A stretch of DNA of 64,000 nucleotides, taken from assembly GCA_910578085.1 (NCBI GenBank), contig CAJTPM010000001.1, positions 152,176 through 216,175 of the forward strand, read 5' to 3'. Position 1 is the stretch's first letter. Every line of letters starts with the position of its first letter. The translations under genes and the position numbers were made by a program. The notes under the pieces were generated by a model. The model was given only the letters and a program-made list of their open reading frames with translations. It was not told the origin of the DNA and searched no databases. The DNA comes from an uncultured Lachnospiraceae bacterium. Its GTDB lineage: Bacteria; Bacillota; Clostridia; Lachnospirales; Lachnospiraceae. Of this stretch, positions 43,053 through 52,208 are shown piece by piece.

Positions 43053-44570
43053 TCAGCCGAACATACCAGCGTTCTCTTTATATTGTTTTCTGTACTCTTT
43101 TGGTGTCACTCCATAAATACGGCGGAAAGTCTGCGTAAAATGTGACGGATCATTATATCCGGTACATGCAGCAATATCGCTGATATCCATCTGACTGCAT
43201 TCCAGAAAACTTTTTGCTTTATCCATGCGATAACTTATGAGATATTTCATAAAAGTTTGCCCTGTATAGGATTTAAACATTCTGCTCAGGTAACTGCTGC
43301 TCACAAAATATTTTCTCCTGGCCAATTCTTCAAGAGAAATATCATGGGCATAATTGCGTTCCAGATAATCTAACAGGTCTTCCATCATGGAGCGATCTTC
43401 ACCCTCCGTATTCTTCTGGCACACCTCTTTTACCAACATGTCCACATATTGCCTGACATCCTTTAATTCATAAAATCTATACAGTTCCATTTTAAAATCA
43501 AACAATAGATATCCTGCAGATATCCCCTGATCCCGCTCTCCTTCTTTCAGGCATAATACTCTGTTCAACACGAAAAAAATCTGCATCAGAGCCATAAAAA
43601 AGCTATAGATGCTCACATCTTCTTTCTCTACTTCTGAAAATATCTCCTGTATCACAATATCTGCCTCTTCACTGTAACCTCTCTGTGCGGCATTGCTGAG
43701 TCTTGTCTCCTGCTCTCCGGTAATGATCTTTTGAAAGTTCTCTTTCGCATTGTAGAAAAAAATCTGCCCCGGTTTCAATATTCGCTCATTCATGCTGTAG
43801 ACACACTCCCTGTATGCCTGCTCCAGTTCCTTTTCCCCACAGTGCCAGCCGCTGAAACTGATCCAGTTTTTATCTCCGGAACCATACGCCATATCCGCCA
43901 CTGTACTTTTTCCGAAACACTTTGGCAATTCAAATATCTCCTCTGATGGTGCGAGAAAAATACACGATTTCTCCTCCTTTAAAAAATATCCTCTCACATC
44001 CCTGAATTTTCCGTATTTGCCAAGCCATTCTTCCACCCATGCCTTACTTTTGATCTTTTCTCTTCCATTTACCAGAACCATACAATAATACTTTTTCGCC
44101 TGTTCCCCCGTCCATCCAAACATCTCTCTGCAGAGTTTTGAGTTTTGAAGGATATAAGAAATATCCAGCAGTTCCCAAATCTCCCGCTTCTTTCTCTCTG
44201 AACGCTCCCGTATCACATTTTCAATACCCGACCGTAACTCTCTATCATTGACCGGTTTTGTCAGGTATTCTTTCACACCATAGCGAATAGCTGTCCGTGC
44301 ATACTCAAACTCTGCGTATCCCGTTTCAATCATGATCTCCGTATCCAGCTCATGTTCCCGCACATACTCTGCCAGCTTAAGCCCGTCCATCCCGGGCATC
44401 CTGATATCTGTGATGATCAGATCTGTCTGACAGGTTTTCAGCAGTTCCACCACATCCTGCCCGTTCTCACAGTCACCGCATATTTCAATGGGCAGTTCCA
44501 TCTCCTCCAACATTTTGATCAGTGCCTTCCTTGCAAAATATTCGTCGTCTGCCACGATCACCCTCAACAT
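43053..44570 (-). CDS. Response regulator, YesN/AraC type (long)
   Basis: Residues 1-120 form a receiver domain (DDE at 8-10, Asp55 in ITDIRMPGMDG, Lys in YLTKPV). About 260 residues follow that look like the variable middle domain of long YesN proteins. The C terminus is an AraC DNA-binding domain (ISLEELARRKYFVSSSYLSRMFKSYTGQ, ISDIAACTGYNDPSHFTQTFRRIYG). Its start directly follows the kinase stop (no gap), so the two are coupled. Targets are unknown; the upstream carboxylesterase or an importer elsewhere are candidates. Confidence 0.93.
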   Translation of the reverse strand: MLRVIVADDEYFARKALIKMLEEMELPIEICGDCENGQDVVELLKTCQTDLIITDIRMPGMDGLKLAEYVREHELDTEIMIETGYAEFEYARTAIRYGVKEYLTKPVNDRELRSGIENVIRERSERKKREIWELLDISYILQNSKLCREMFGWTGEQAKKYYCMVLVNGREKIKSKAWVEEWLGKYGKFRDVRGYFLKEEKSCIFLAPSEEIFELPKCFGKSTVADMAYGSGDKNWISFSGWHCGEKELEQAYRECVYSMNERILKPGQIFFYNAKENFQKIITGEQETRLSNAAQRGYSEEADIVIQEIFSEVEKEDVSIYSFFMALMQIFFVLNRVLCLKEGERDQGISAGYLLFDFKMELYRFYELKDVRQYVDMLVKEVCQKNTEGEDRSMMEDLLDYLERNYAHDISLEELARRKYFVSSSYLSRMFKSYTGQTFMKYLISYRMDKAKSFLECSQMDISDIAACTGYNDPSHFTQTFRRIYGVTPKEYRKQYKENAGMFG

Positions 44571-46364
44571 CTACTCCTCCTCTCCGGACACCGGAAGTAT
44601 GATCCGTATCTTTGTCCCGCAGCCCTCTCTGCTTTCCAGTATAATGCCATATGGCGGACCATAATAGTTCCTGATACGCATCTGGACATTTCGAATACCT
44701 ATCCCGTCCCCAACCTCTTCCCGATTCTCCGCTTCTTTCTCCCGCAACATATCCTGAAGACTTTCCAGTTTTTCCGGTGGGATCCCCACGCCGTCATCCT
44801 CTATCACTATCTCAGCCTCTTCCTCATCGATCCGTTTTGCGCGTATGAGGATCTTACCCTTCCTACGTTTCCCCGCGATTCCATGATTGATCGCATTCTC
44901 CACCAGCGGCTGCATCAGAAACTTCAGGATACGGCAATCTCTCAACGTCTCCTCAATCTCATAGGACACCTCAAATTTTTCCGGAAAACGTATCCGCTGT
45001 ATCCGAATATAGTTCTGCAGATTGTCCAACTCCTCCTGTAACGATGCTACCTGTCCTCCCTTTACATTATAGAAAAATATACCGGACAGACTTTCCGAAA
45101 TGTCCGGTATATAGGGAATTTCATGCAGTCTCGCAATCGAACTCATGATATTTAACGTATTATAGAGAAAGTGTGGATTAATCTGGTATTGCAGCATCTG
45201 GAGCTCTGTCTTTTTTTTAATCAGCTCATTTTCATATTCTCTGATAATATTCTCATGTATTCGCCCAATCATCGCATTGTATCCCAGCGCGATCTCCCGC
45301 ACCTCCTTCGGGTATTCTTCCCGGCACTCCAAATACTTAAACTCTTTTCTCTCCTTTGTCGCCGCCTGGCTCATAACATGGGACATCGCCTTGATCGGGG
45401 CGCTTATCTGCCTTATCACCAGTGTTCCCACACATATCTGCCCACACAGCAACAAAATAATCCAAAATGCAAGCAGGTATATTCTGCGCATTTCGCCTGA
45501 AATAAAAGAGCTGCGCCTGACACACTGAACAAGCCACCAATCTAATGATTCCAGATACTTCACATACACCGCATACGTCTCTCCCCCTATCTCCAGCCTT
45601 CCTGTTCCCCCTCCGTTCTCTGCGAACTCTCTGATCTTCTCCTGCTCTTTTGCTCCGATCTCAGTGCCAAGCTCCTGATCGGACGCATAGATCACTCCCT
45701 TCCCGTTCAGGATATATTTTGACCAGCCCTCCTGATATTCCAGTGCATCAAAACGTTCCCGCATCGCCCCAAAATTCATATCCACATATACCGTTCCCAG
45801 ACTTTCTCCCCGCGTGAGTTCATATAGCGGATATTGGAATGTCAAAAGCGAATAGGGGACAAGGTTGATCGTTCCCTCATAAACATCCGTAACGGACATC
45901 CCGCTTATGTTGTTCCTGTTTTCGTAAAGAAGATGTTCTTTTGCAAGCGCTACGCTAGTCTCGGAATCCTCCACATAGTTTCCGTAAATGTCTCCTGACG
46001 ATGTCACTACCGTAATACGCAACACATCGGAATTAGTCGTACACAAAACATCCAGGAGCCTGCCCATATATTGTTCGTCTGCAATTTTGATATCCCGCCC
46101 ACGGTCTTCACTCCCCATTACAATCCGCTTTACTTCATCATCCGCCAGATGGAGAAAGCGCATTTTATCAATAGCCGCCATCATAAAATCCAGTTCTGCC
46201 GCCCACTGTTCATCCTGTCTTTCTATATCTCTTTGACTGTTTTGCTCTGTCTCCCGGATATTTAATATCAGGCAGCCCAGGATAATGATGACGGACACAA
46301 ACAGGCATCCAAGGAAGCTGACCGTAAGCTGCATTTGAAACGACATTTTTCCCAGCTTTTTCAT
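44571..46364 (-). CDS. Sensor histidine kinase, YesM type
   Basis: Helix 1 (FQMQLTVSFLGCLFVSVIIILGCLIL), an extracellular sensor of about 260 residues, helix 2 (IYLLAFWIILLLCGQICVGTLVI), HAMP, His_kinase core (LQYQINPHFLYNTLNIMSSIARLHEI; acceptor His in NPHFL) and HATPase domain (LVENAINHG, IEDDGVGIPPEKL, GDGIGIRNVQMRI). I choose the ATG at 46364, with GGGAGGGG upstream; it overlaps the binding-protein stop as ATGA. It should pass a signal to the adjacent YesN-type regulator. Confidence 0.93.
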   Translation of the reverse strand: MKKLGKMSFQMQLTVSFLGCLFVSVIIILGCLILNIRETEQNSQRDIERQDEQWAAELDFMMAAIDKMRFLHLADDEVKRIVMGSEDRGRDIKIADEQYMGRLLDVLCTTNSDVLRITVVTSSGDIYGNYVEDSETSVALAKEHLLYENRNNISGMSVTDVYEGTINLVPYSLLTFQYPLYELTRGESLGTVYVDMNFGAMRERFDALEYQEGWSKYILNGKGVIYASDQELGTEIGAKEQEKIREFAENGGGTGRLEIGGETYAVYVKYLESLDWWLVQCVRRSSFISGEMRRIYLLAFWIILLLCGQICVGTLVIRQISAPIKAMSHVMSQAATKERKEFKYLECREEYPKEVREIALGYNAMIGRIHENIIREYENELIKKKTELQMLQYQINPHFLYNTLNIMSSIARLHEIPYIPDISESLSGIFFYNVKGGQVASLQEELDNLQNYIRIQRIRFPEKFEVSYEIEETLRDCRILKFLMQPLVENAINHGIAGKRRKGKILIRAKRIDEEEAEIVIEDDGVGIPPEKLESLQDMLREKEAENREEVGDGIGIRNVQMRIRNYYGPPYGIILESREGCGTKIRIILPVSGEEE

Positions 46365-47668
46365 GCCGGCCCCTCCCATCCCACATCATCCAGTATCTCC
46401 TCCTTCCTCATGTTCACCGCCCCGTCCAGCTCTTCCAGAAATTCTCTGATTCCGTATGTTTCATCCTGTCCCAGGATAAGTTTTAACAGTCCCTGATCCC
46501 TTACATCGTTAACCCGCTCTGGGACAGTAATCGTTTCCAGTACAAATTCATTTTTTTCGAGCTTGTCCACAAATCTCTTTGCAAAAGACAGGTCAGCGTT
46601 TCCACCCCTGATGCAGGAATATCCTCCTGAACTCTCCGTATAGTAATTCATGACATCTTCCGATAACAGATACTCCACAAATTTTGCCGCCTCCTCTGGA
46701 TATTCGCACGATGCAGACAACGCAATACTTGAATCTAACTTAACATATATATCCGGCTCTTCCCCTTCATCTGCCGGAAAAGGTATGAACATCATATTGA
46801 TGTCCGGGTTTTGCTTCTTTATCGCAGAGTACGCCCAGTTCCCCTGAAGGAACATATAAGCCTCTCCCTGCGCAAATATGCTGATGGCTTCGTCATAACC
46901 CGTCTCCCAGGATCTTTCCTGTCCGAACCTGCGCAGTTCCAGAAATTTTTCAAGAGAGTCCACCATACCTTGATTTTCCTGTAGCGGTATCAGACCTTCT
47001 GCTGCCATACAGTATGCATCCCTCCTGCTTCCCCATTCAACCGTATATACGGCATCCCACCCCTGGTGCAGTGTCCATACATCTTTATCCGGAAATATGA
47101 TTGCCTGTTCCCCGTCTGCCCTGATCTCTTCCAACAGGTTCAGCAGCTCCCCGTAACTCTCCGGTATCGCACTGCCTCTGCCCTCCAGCAAGTCACAGTT
47201 CAGAAACAGACCCCGGAAATTCACGGAAAGCGGCAGGATATAAACTTCATCTCCCATCATCAGATATTCCACATAGCCTTCCCCTACCCTGTCCAAAAAT
47301 CCCGTTTCATCCAAAGGCATAAGATATCCGCCCTCTGCATACTGTCTGATGCTCTCATCGGAAGAACCAATCATCTCAACAATATCGGGAAACTCTCCAT
47401 TGAGCGCATGCATCTCCAGCTCCACATCCGGATTCGGCACAATAATGGTCTTTACCACAATCTCATCCTGTGATTGATTAAATCTTTCTATGATCGTTTC
47501 AAATATATGCGTGGTCTCTCTCTTTCGCAAAAAAAATGACAGCTCAACAGGCTCTTTACCATATATTTTCTTACTGCTTTCTCCTGTGGAAGTCCCGGCT
47601 ATTGTCCCTCCGATGGCAAGCACTGCTCCCACAAGCACAGCAAACCATTTCCATCTCTTTTTTTTCAT
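46361..47668 (-). CDS. Family-1 solute-binding protein without lipobox, linked to a two-component system
   Basis: A 435-residue extracellular binding protein (VELSFFLRKRETTHIFETIIERFNQSQDEIVVKTI at the start, AYMFLQGNWAYSAIKKQNPDINMMFIPFP near residue 280). The N terminus is a signal peptide or anchor (WFAVLVGAVLAIGGTIAGTS) with no Cys, so it is not lipidated, unlike the two other binding proteins here. The gene is joined to a kinase and a regulator by an ATGA overlap, and no permease is nearby. I infer a sensory role, presenting a sugar to the kinase, rather than import. Confidence 0.9.
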   Translation of the reverse strand: MKKKRWKWFAVLVGAVLAIGGTIAGTSTGESSKKIYGKEPVELSFFLRKRETTHIFETIIERFNQSQDEIVVKTIIVPNPDVELEMHALNGEFPDIVEMIGSSDESIRQYAEGGYLMPLDETGFLDRVGEGYVEYLMMGDEVYILPLSVNFRGLFLNCDLLEGRGSAIPESYGELLNLLEEIRADGEQAIIFPDKDVWTLHQGWDAVYTVEWGSRRDAYCMAAEGLIPLQENQGMVDSLEKFLELRRFGQERSWETGYDEAISIFAQGEAYMFLQGNWAYSAIKKQNPDINMMFIPFPADEGEEPDIYVKLDSSIALSASCEYPEEAAKFVEYLLSEDVMNYYTESSGGYSCIRGGNADLSFAKRFVDKLEKNEFVLETITVPERVNDVRDQGLLKLILGQDETYGIREFLEELDGAVNMRKEEILDDVGWEGPA

Positions 47669-47831
47669 TGCTTAATGCCCCCTGCATTTATTATAAAGCC
47701 CCATCTTTTATTATTCAAACGCCTTTTCCTTCCATACACAAAGAAGCATCCCCCGGAAAGAGCCACATCAAAACAAATGTGCTCCTTCCGCGAAATGCTT
47801 TTGCACTTTTATGTACCGAACCTTTCGTCCC

Positions 47832-49565
47832 TTACTTCATCAGATCCTGTAATTCCTTATCAAAAGCAACCCTCTCACCACTCTGCGTATCAAAGACCAT
47901 GGTCGCTTCCTTTTCTGCCGTGTAAGTGCTCCACTGCGGCACATTCTCACCGTTGGGATCACCGTTTCTCGCAAAATTAACCCATGCACTGCACATTTCA
48001 TCCTGCAGTCTGTACGCTTCTGCCGTATTTCCGTAGGAAGCTCCTACACCAGTCAGATCAAGATTATGGAAGATAAACGGTATCTCCCCGCAATGCCACA
48101 TGCTTACACCGCCATCCACCGGCGATTCATAGGAGAGCAGGAAAATATAATTATTCTCAGCTCCCGATTCGTTTCTCTTTTCCACAACCTCAAATGCCGC
48201 ACGCCGCCTGCTGTCATCCACATAATATGCGTTTGCATCCTTTTTCTCCGGCCATGCCCTGCGGAAAGCTTCCAGAACCGCCTCTGCATTTTCACCAAAT
48301 TTCTCTGTCAGCTTTTCACTGACTTCTTCATCCGTCCAATCGTTCTTATTCACTGCATTCGGATCCACTTCTGCAAAAGAATTCGTCTCCCCAAACACGC
48401 TTCCGATCATCAGCGGCACATCTTTCGTCCACTCCTGCAGTCCGCCATCCAGAGGGGCTGCCGGCAGGTAATCTCCATCAATGACCGGCATCCAGCTCCC
48501 CCCTGTACCCAGCTCTTCATTCACTCTCTTTTGTGCCTGGGAAGCTGCTTCGTCCAATGTATCATATGGAACCTCCTTCAGTTTTGCCACCTGCGCTTCT
48601 GTCAATCCCAGATTCTCCAACGTGTAAGCAGCCACAAGCTGCGCTGCCTCCTGGGACTGATAGGAAGTATTGGTACTCTGAACAACTGCTCTGTCGAAGA
48701 GTCCTTCCGCCTCCGGCGTCATCATCATACTGAGTACTTTACGCCCGCCGCCTGACTGTCCGAAAATTGTCACATTTTCCGGATCTCCTCCAAAGTTTGC
48801 AATATTTTCCTGCACCCATTTCAAAGAAGCCACCAGATCTGCCGTACCTGCATTTCCCGAGTATTTATATTCTTCCCCATATTCGGAAAGATCAAGATAG
48901 CCCAGAACATTCAGTCGATGGTTGACAGTCACCACTACAACATCGCCATATTCACTCAAATTTTTTCCATCGTAAGCCACACCCTCAATAGCCGATCCGT
49001 TTGTAAAACCGCCTCCATGGAACCACACCATGACAGGCTTTTTTGCCCCCGGATCCAGACTCTGTGTCCAGATATTCAGATTCTGACAGTTCTCATTCTG
49101 TGCCCAGTAACGATGCGGTATCAGATAATCTCCGCCATCCGGGCTTGTCATTTTGGTGATCGGAGCTGTCGGACCATAGACCACGCAATTTAACACATCA
49201 TCCCAGGCATCCGGCGCTTCGGGCATTTGGAACCGCTCTGCTTTTGCATAAGGTACCCCACGGAATGTGTAAGTACCCTCGTCAATAAACCCACGAACCT
49301 TTCCATATGCCGTATCCGCCACACCCTCTGTTTTGCTGAGTATTACGCTTCCGGGCATTTCCGTTTCAGGCTCTGTCTGCTCCTCTGAAAAAGCATCTGC
49401 CTTCTGTTCTTCCTCCAAAGGTGTCTCCTCCTCTTTTTCGGTTTCCTGCTCCTGACTCTGCTCCGGCTGACCATCGCCCTCAGTCCCTCCGGAATTCCCA
49501 CAGCCCGCTGTCAATGACATCGTCAGCACTGCACACATAAGTACTGTAAACAGTTTTTTTCTCAT
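47832..49565 (-). CDS. Lipoprotein carboxylesterase (type B)
   Basis: A lipobox (LTAGC, Cys about 22) and a Glu/Gln-rich spacer of about 50 residues precede an alpha/beta hydrolase of the type B carboxylesterase family: oxyanion loop WFHGGGFTNGS, nucleophile in FGQSGGG (most relatives have GESAGG), acid in GSVFGETNSF region and His in SMWHCGEIPF. It should cleave esters on the cell surface, perhaps acetyl or feruloyl groups on polysaccharides or xenobiotics. It lies 163 bases upstream of the binding protein-kinase-regulator cassette, same strand. GGGAGGAAG precedes the ATG. Confidence 0.9.
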   Translation of the reverse strand: MRKKLFTVLMCAVLTMSLTAGCGNSGGTEGDGQPEQSQEQETEKEEETPLEEEQKADAFSEEQTEPETEMPGSVILSKTEGVADTAYGKVRGFIDEGTYTFRGVPYAKAERFQMPEAPDAWDDVLNCVVYGPTAPITKMTSPDGGDYLIPHRYWAQNENCQNLNIWTQSLDPGAKKPVMVWFHGGGFTNGSAIEGVAYDGKNLSEYGDVVVVTVNHRLNVLGYLDLSEYGEEYKYSGNAGTADLVASLKWVQENIANFGGDPENVTIFGQSGGGRKVLSMMMTPEAEGLFDRAVVQSTNTSYQSQEAAQLVAAYTLENLGLTEAQVAKLKEVPYDTLDEAASQAQKRVNEELGTGGSWMPVIDGDYLPAAPLDGGLQEWTKDVPLMIGSVFGETNSFAEVDPNAVNKNDWTDEEVSEKLTEKFGENAEAVLEAFRRAWPEKKDANAYYVDDSRRRAAFEVVEKRNESGAENNYIFLLSYESPVDGGVSMWHCGEIPFIFHNLDLTGVGASYGNTAEAYRLQDEMCSAWVNFARNGDPNGENVPQWSTYTAEKEATMVFDTQSGERVAFDKELQDLMK

Positions 49566-49959
49566 TTTACTTCCTCCCTTCTTTTATTATTTTATCATTG
49601 TAAGAGAAAAATCATAAGAAAACTATAATATTTCAGGCTGTAAAACTATCATTTTTTTGATTTTTTACATACAGTCTGAAAATTTGCATCGCTTATTCGA
49701 TAAATCATTTGTTACAGTACAGATTGCCAGTATGTTTCTTTACTGATATAATATCAACATATATTCTATCATTTCTGCCAGTAAACATGATACGCTTCGC
49801 GATACATGCCTGTTTCACCTGACGCTGCTATCGTATCTGATCGGTATGATACCGCGCCTAATGAAGCAGGTGTATGCCATGAATAACTGAACAAAATGGT
49901 TTGATAGAAAGCCATGTCCAGGTCAATATACATAAATATACACAGGAAAGGAGCCCTCT
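49566..49959. other. Intergenic region with dispersed repeat, copy 2
   Basis: No gene is seen. 49566-49700 is AT-rich upstream DNA of the carboxylesterase. 49788-49886 contains CATGATACGCTTCGCGATAC and GATACCGCGCC...AGCAGGTGT, both related to 27889-27945. The final bases hold the AGGAAAGGAG site of the methyltransferase. Confidence 0.5.
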
Positions 49960-50826
49960 ATGTGGATCGCCAAAAACTGGAAAGATTATGAAGTCATCGA
50001 TACCTCTGCAGGAGAAAAACTGGAGCGCTGGGGGAAATATCTGTTAGTCCGTCCGGATCCCCAGGTGATCTGGAATACACCGAAAAACCATCACGGCTGG
50101 AAAAAGAAAAACGGCCACTACCACAGAAGTTCAAAAGGAGGCGGCGAATGGGAATTTTTCGGACTGCCGGAAGAATGGACGATCCGCTATAAAAGCCTGA
50201 CGTTCCATTTAAAACCCTTCAGTTTTAAACACACGGGACTTTTCCCGGAACAGGCTGTCAACTGGGACTGGTTTTCCGAACTGATCCGAAATGCACATCG
50301 CCCCATCAGGGTGTTAAATCTTTTTGCCTACACCGGAGGCGCCACGATCGCAGCCGCAAAAGCCGGGGCAAGCGTCACCCATGTGGACGCCTCCAAAGGC
50401 ATGGTAAACTGGGCAAAAGAAAACGCTGCCTCCTCCGGCCTCGCCAATGCGCCGATTCGATGGCTGGTAGATGACTGTGTAAAATTTGTGGAACGGGAGA
50501 TCCGCCGCGGCAATCATTATGACGCCGTCATCATGGATCCTCCCTCCTACGGCAGAGGGCCTGGCGGCGAGATCTGGAAAATAGAAGAGAGCATCTTCCC
50601 GTTTCTGACACGCATGTCGGAAATCCTGTCGGATGCTCCCCTGTTTGTTCTGCTCAACTCCTATACCACAGGCTTACAGCCCGCTGTACTTTCTTATATG
50701 ATGAATACGGTTTTTGCTTCCCGGTTCGGCGGTCTTGTGGAGGCCGCAGAGATAGGCCTTCCCGTGACGGAAAGCTCCCTCGTCCTGCCCTGTGGAGCCT
50801 CCGGGCGCTGCACATTTCACGGATAA
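49960..50826 (+). CDS. Class I SAM-dependent methyltransferase (RlmI/RlmK-like)
   Basis: A 288-residue protein. After an N-terminal part (residues 1-100, GEKLERWGKYLLVRPDPQVIW) comes a Rossmann methyltransferase: VLNLFAYTGGATIAAAKAGASVTHVDASKGMV, DDCVKF, and the DPPSYGRG motif of base methyltransferases. It resembles the RlmI/RlmK group that methylates C5 of cytosine or N7 of guanine in 23S rRNA, but lacks a clear PUA domain, so the substrate remains open. Stand-alone gene with a strong ribosome binding site. Confidence 0.88.
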   Translation: MWIAKNWKDYEVIDTSAGEKLERWGKYLLVRPDPQVIWNTPKNHHGWKKKNGHYHRSSKGGGEWEFFGLPEEWTIRYKSLTFHLKPFSFKHTGLFPEQAVNWDWFSELIRNAHRPIRVLNLFAYTGGATIAAAKAGASVTHVDASKGMVNWAKENAASSGLANAPIRWLVDDCVKFVEREIRRGNHYDAVIMDPPSYGRGPGGEIWKIEESIFPFLTRMSEILSDAPLFVLLNSYTTGLQPAVLSYMMNTVFASRFGGLVEAAEIGLPVTESSLVLPCGASGRCTFHG

Positions 50827-50843
50827 GCCGGTTTTTAAATTAT

Positions 50844-50860
50844 GGCAGGTCTGACCTGCC
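50844..50860. terminator. Hairpin between convergent genes
   Basis: GGCAGGT-CTG-ACCTGCC, followed by GCCATGCATTTT on the plus strand; probable terminator of the methyltransferase gene. Confidence 0.55.
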
Positions 50861-50896
50861 GCCATGCATTTTCTGGCCCGCGTTTTTATCTGTCTG

Positions 50897-51487
50897 TCAG
50901 AAACTGTCAATAGCAGAGGCAAGCGATGCACCCCACACGATAAATAAGAGCGCGTACAATGCCAGCTTGATCAGACAAATGATCAGATAGGCCTTGCAGA
51001 AATTCGATTTGCTCTTTTTCTCTGAACCGCCAAAAGCCCATACCAGCATCAGGATGATACCGATGCACGGTACAAACATGGCAAGTGCCAGAAGACCGGT
51101 CCACTCTCCTACACCCACCGGTTCCTCCATCTCTGTGGGTGTAAAACCTGATCCCTGATAGGAAGGCTGATTGTAGTTCGCAAAGGGCTGCCCATAGCCG
51201 TTTGCATAGTTATTATTCTGGGGCTGTCCGTAGCCAGCGCCCGGATTCGGCTGTCCGCTGTAGCCCGCTGCCATATTCTGTGTCTGATTATAACCGCCTG
51301 GCTGTCCGCCATATTGATCTGCTGCACTTCGGGATTCATTATAACCGCCCGTTCCATTCGGCGAAGGCTGATTGTGTGCGTTCTGGTCATATGCATTCTG
51401 CGGCTGTGTCTGATCCTGATAAGGATTTCCGCTGAACTGACCGCTCACTGACACATCTGGTTTCTGTTCATTATTCCAACTATCCAT
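50897..51487 (-). CDS. Membrane protein with Gln/Asn/Gly/Tyr-rich N-terminal half
   Basis: The first 110 residues are low complexity (repeats such as GGYNQTQN, SGQPNPGAGYGQPQNN, GYGQPFANYNQ) and should be disordered. The last 75 residues hold two membrane helices (WTGLLALAMFVPCIGIILMLVWAFG and YLIICLIKLALYALLFIVWG) separated by a basic loop (SEKKSKSNFCKAY), a layout seen in small CD225/DUF4190-like proteins of Clostridia. Function unknown. AGGAGA precedes the ATG. The next gene upstream on this strand encodes a DUF2752 protein, with which such proteins often occur. Confidence 0.75.
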   Translation of the reverse strand: MDSWNNEQKPDVSVSGQFSGNPYQDQTQPQNAYDQNAHNQPSPNGTGGYNESRSAADQYGGQPGGYNQTQNMAAGYSGQPNPGAGYGQPQNNNYANGYGQPFANYNQPSYQGSGFTPTEMEEPVGVGEWTGLLALAMFVPCIGIILMLVWAFGGSEKKSKSNFCKAYLIICLIKLALYALLFIVWGASLASAIDSF

Positions 51488-51637
51488 TTTCTGTCTCCTT
51501 TGTTTTCAATGGGATCGTTTACAGTATAGCGTATTTTATGTATATTCGTCAATCAATTCCTTTGCAAATCTCTGCACCCGGACAACACCGTCATGGGACT
51601 CTTCCTGTCCCCCGGCCGCCCTATGGCTTTACTGGTG

Positions 51638-52138
51638 TCACCGGCCCATCAGATACCTCACAACCTTTTCGTATCCTGGCAGCAGCTTCGCGAACAGATT
51701 GTCCCGCGTATAAACATAAGGCGGTCTGTCCGGGAAATACAGATTCATGCGAATGAGATATGCCATCACCATGAACAGCACGATCCCGCAGGCCGCCCAT
51801 CCGAAAATCTTCGACCGCCTCCCTCTCACATACCGCTCAAAAGCAAACAATAACGCCCATATCACCCAGAAAACTGCCGCCGGATTTAAGGCCCAGGATC
51901 TTGCAAACTGCCCTTTAAGCAGATAGAGCACCGCCCTCGTTATACCGCAGCCGGGACAGGGGAATCCTGTAATCAGCACAGAAGGGCAAAAAGCGTCACA
52001 CACTGCGTGGACAAGAAAATATAACGCCACCGCCGCCAAAAGTCCGGGACCATATTGTTTCATATCCCTCTTTAACCGCTCAACAATAACGGCCTGCCTG
52101 CCGTGTTCTTTTCTCCTGGTTTTCTCTTCCATTCCCAT
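51638..52138 (-). CDS. DUF2752 membrane protein
   Basis: A 166-residue protein with three or four hydrophobic segments and the DUF2752 signature FPCPGCGITRAVLYLLKGQFARSWALNPAA. The Cys-Pro-x-Cys pair suggests metal or redox chemistry, but the function is unknown. An ATG two codons downstream is an equally possible start. It precedes the Gln/Asn-rich membrane protein gene by 150 bases. Confidence 0.85.
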   Translation of the reverse strand: MGMEEKTRRKEHGRQAVIVERLKRDMKQYGPGLLAAVALYFLVHAVCDAFCPSVLITGFPCPGCGITRAVLYLLKGQFARSWALNPAAVFWVIWALLFAFERYVRGRRSKIFGWAACGIVLFMVMAYLIRMNLYFPDRPPYVYTRDNLFAKLLPGYEKVVRYLMGR

Positions 52139-52208
52139 TTTCCATTCCCGGCCGACCTGATATCCGCCATGATCTTCATACAGGAAGCTGTCCTACTAAA
52201 ATCCCCTG

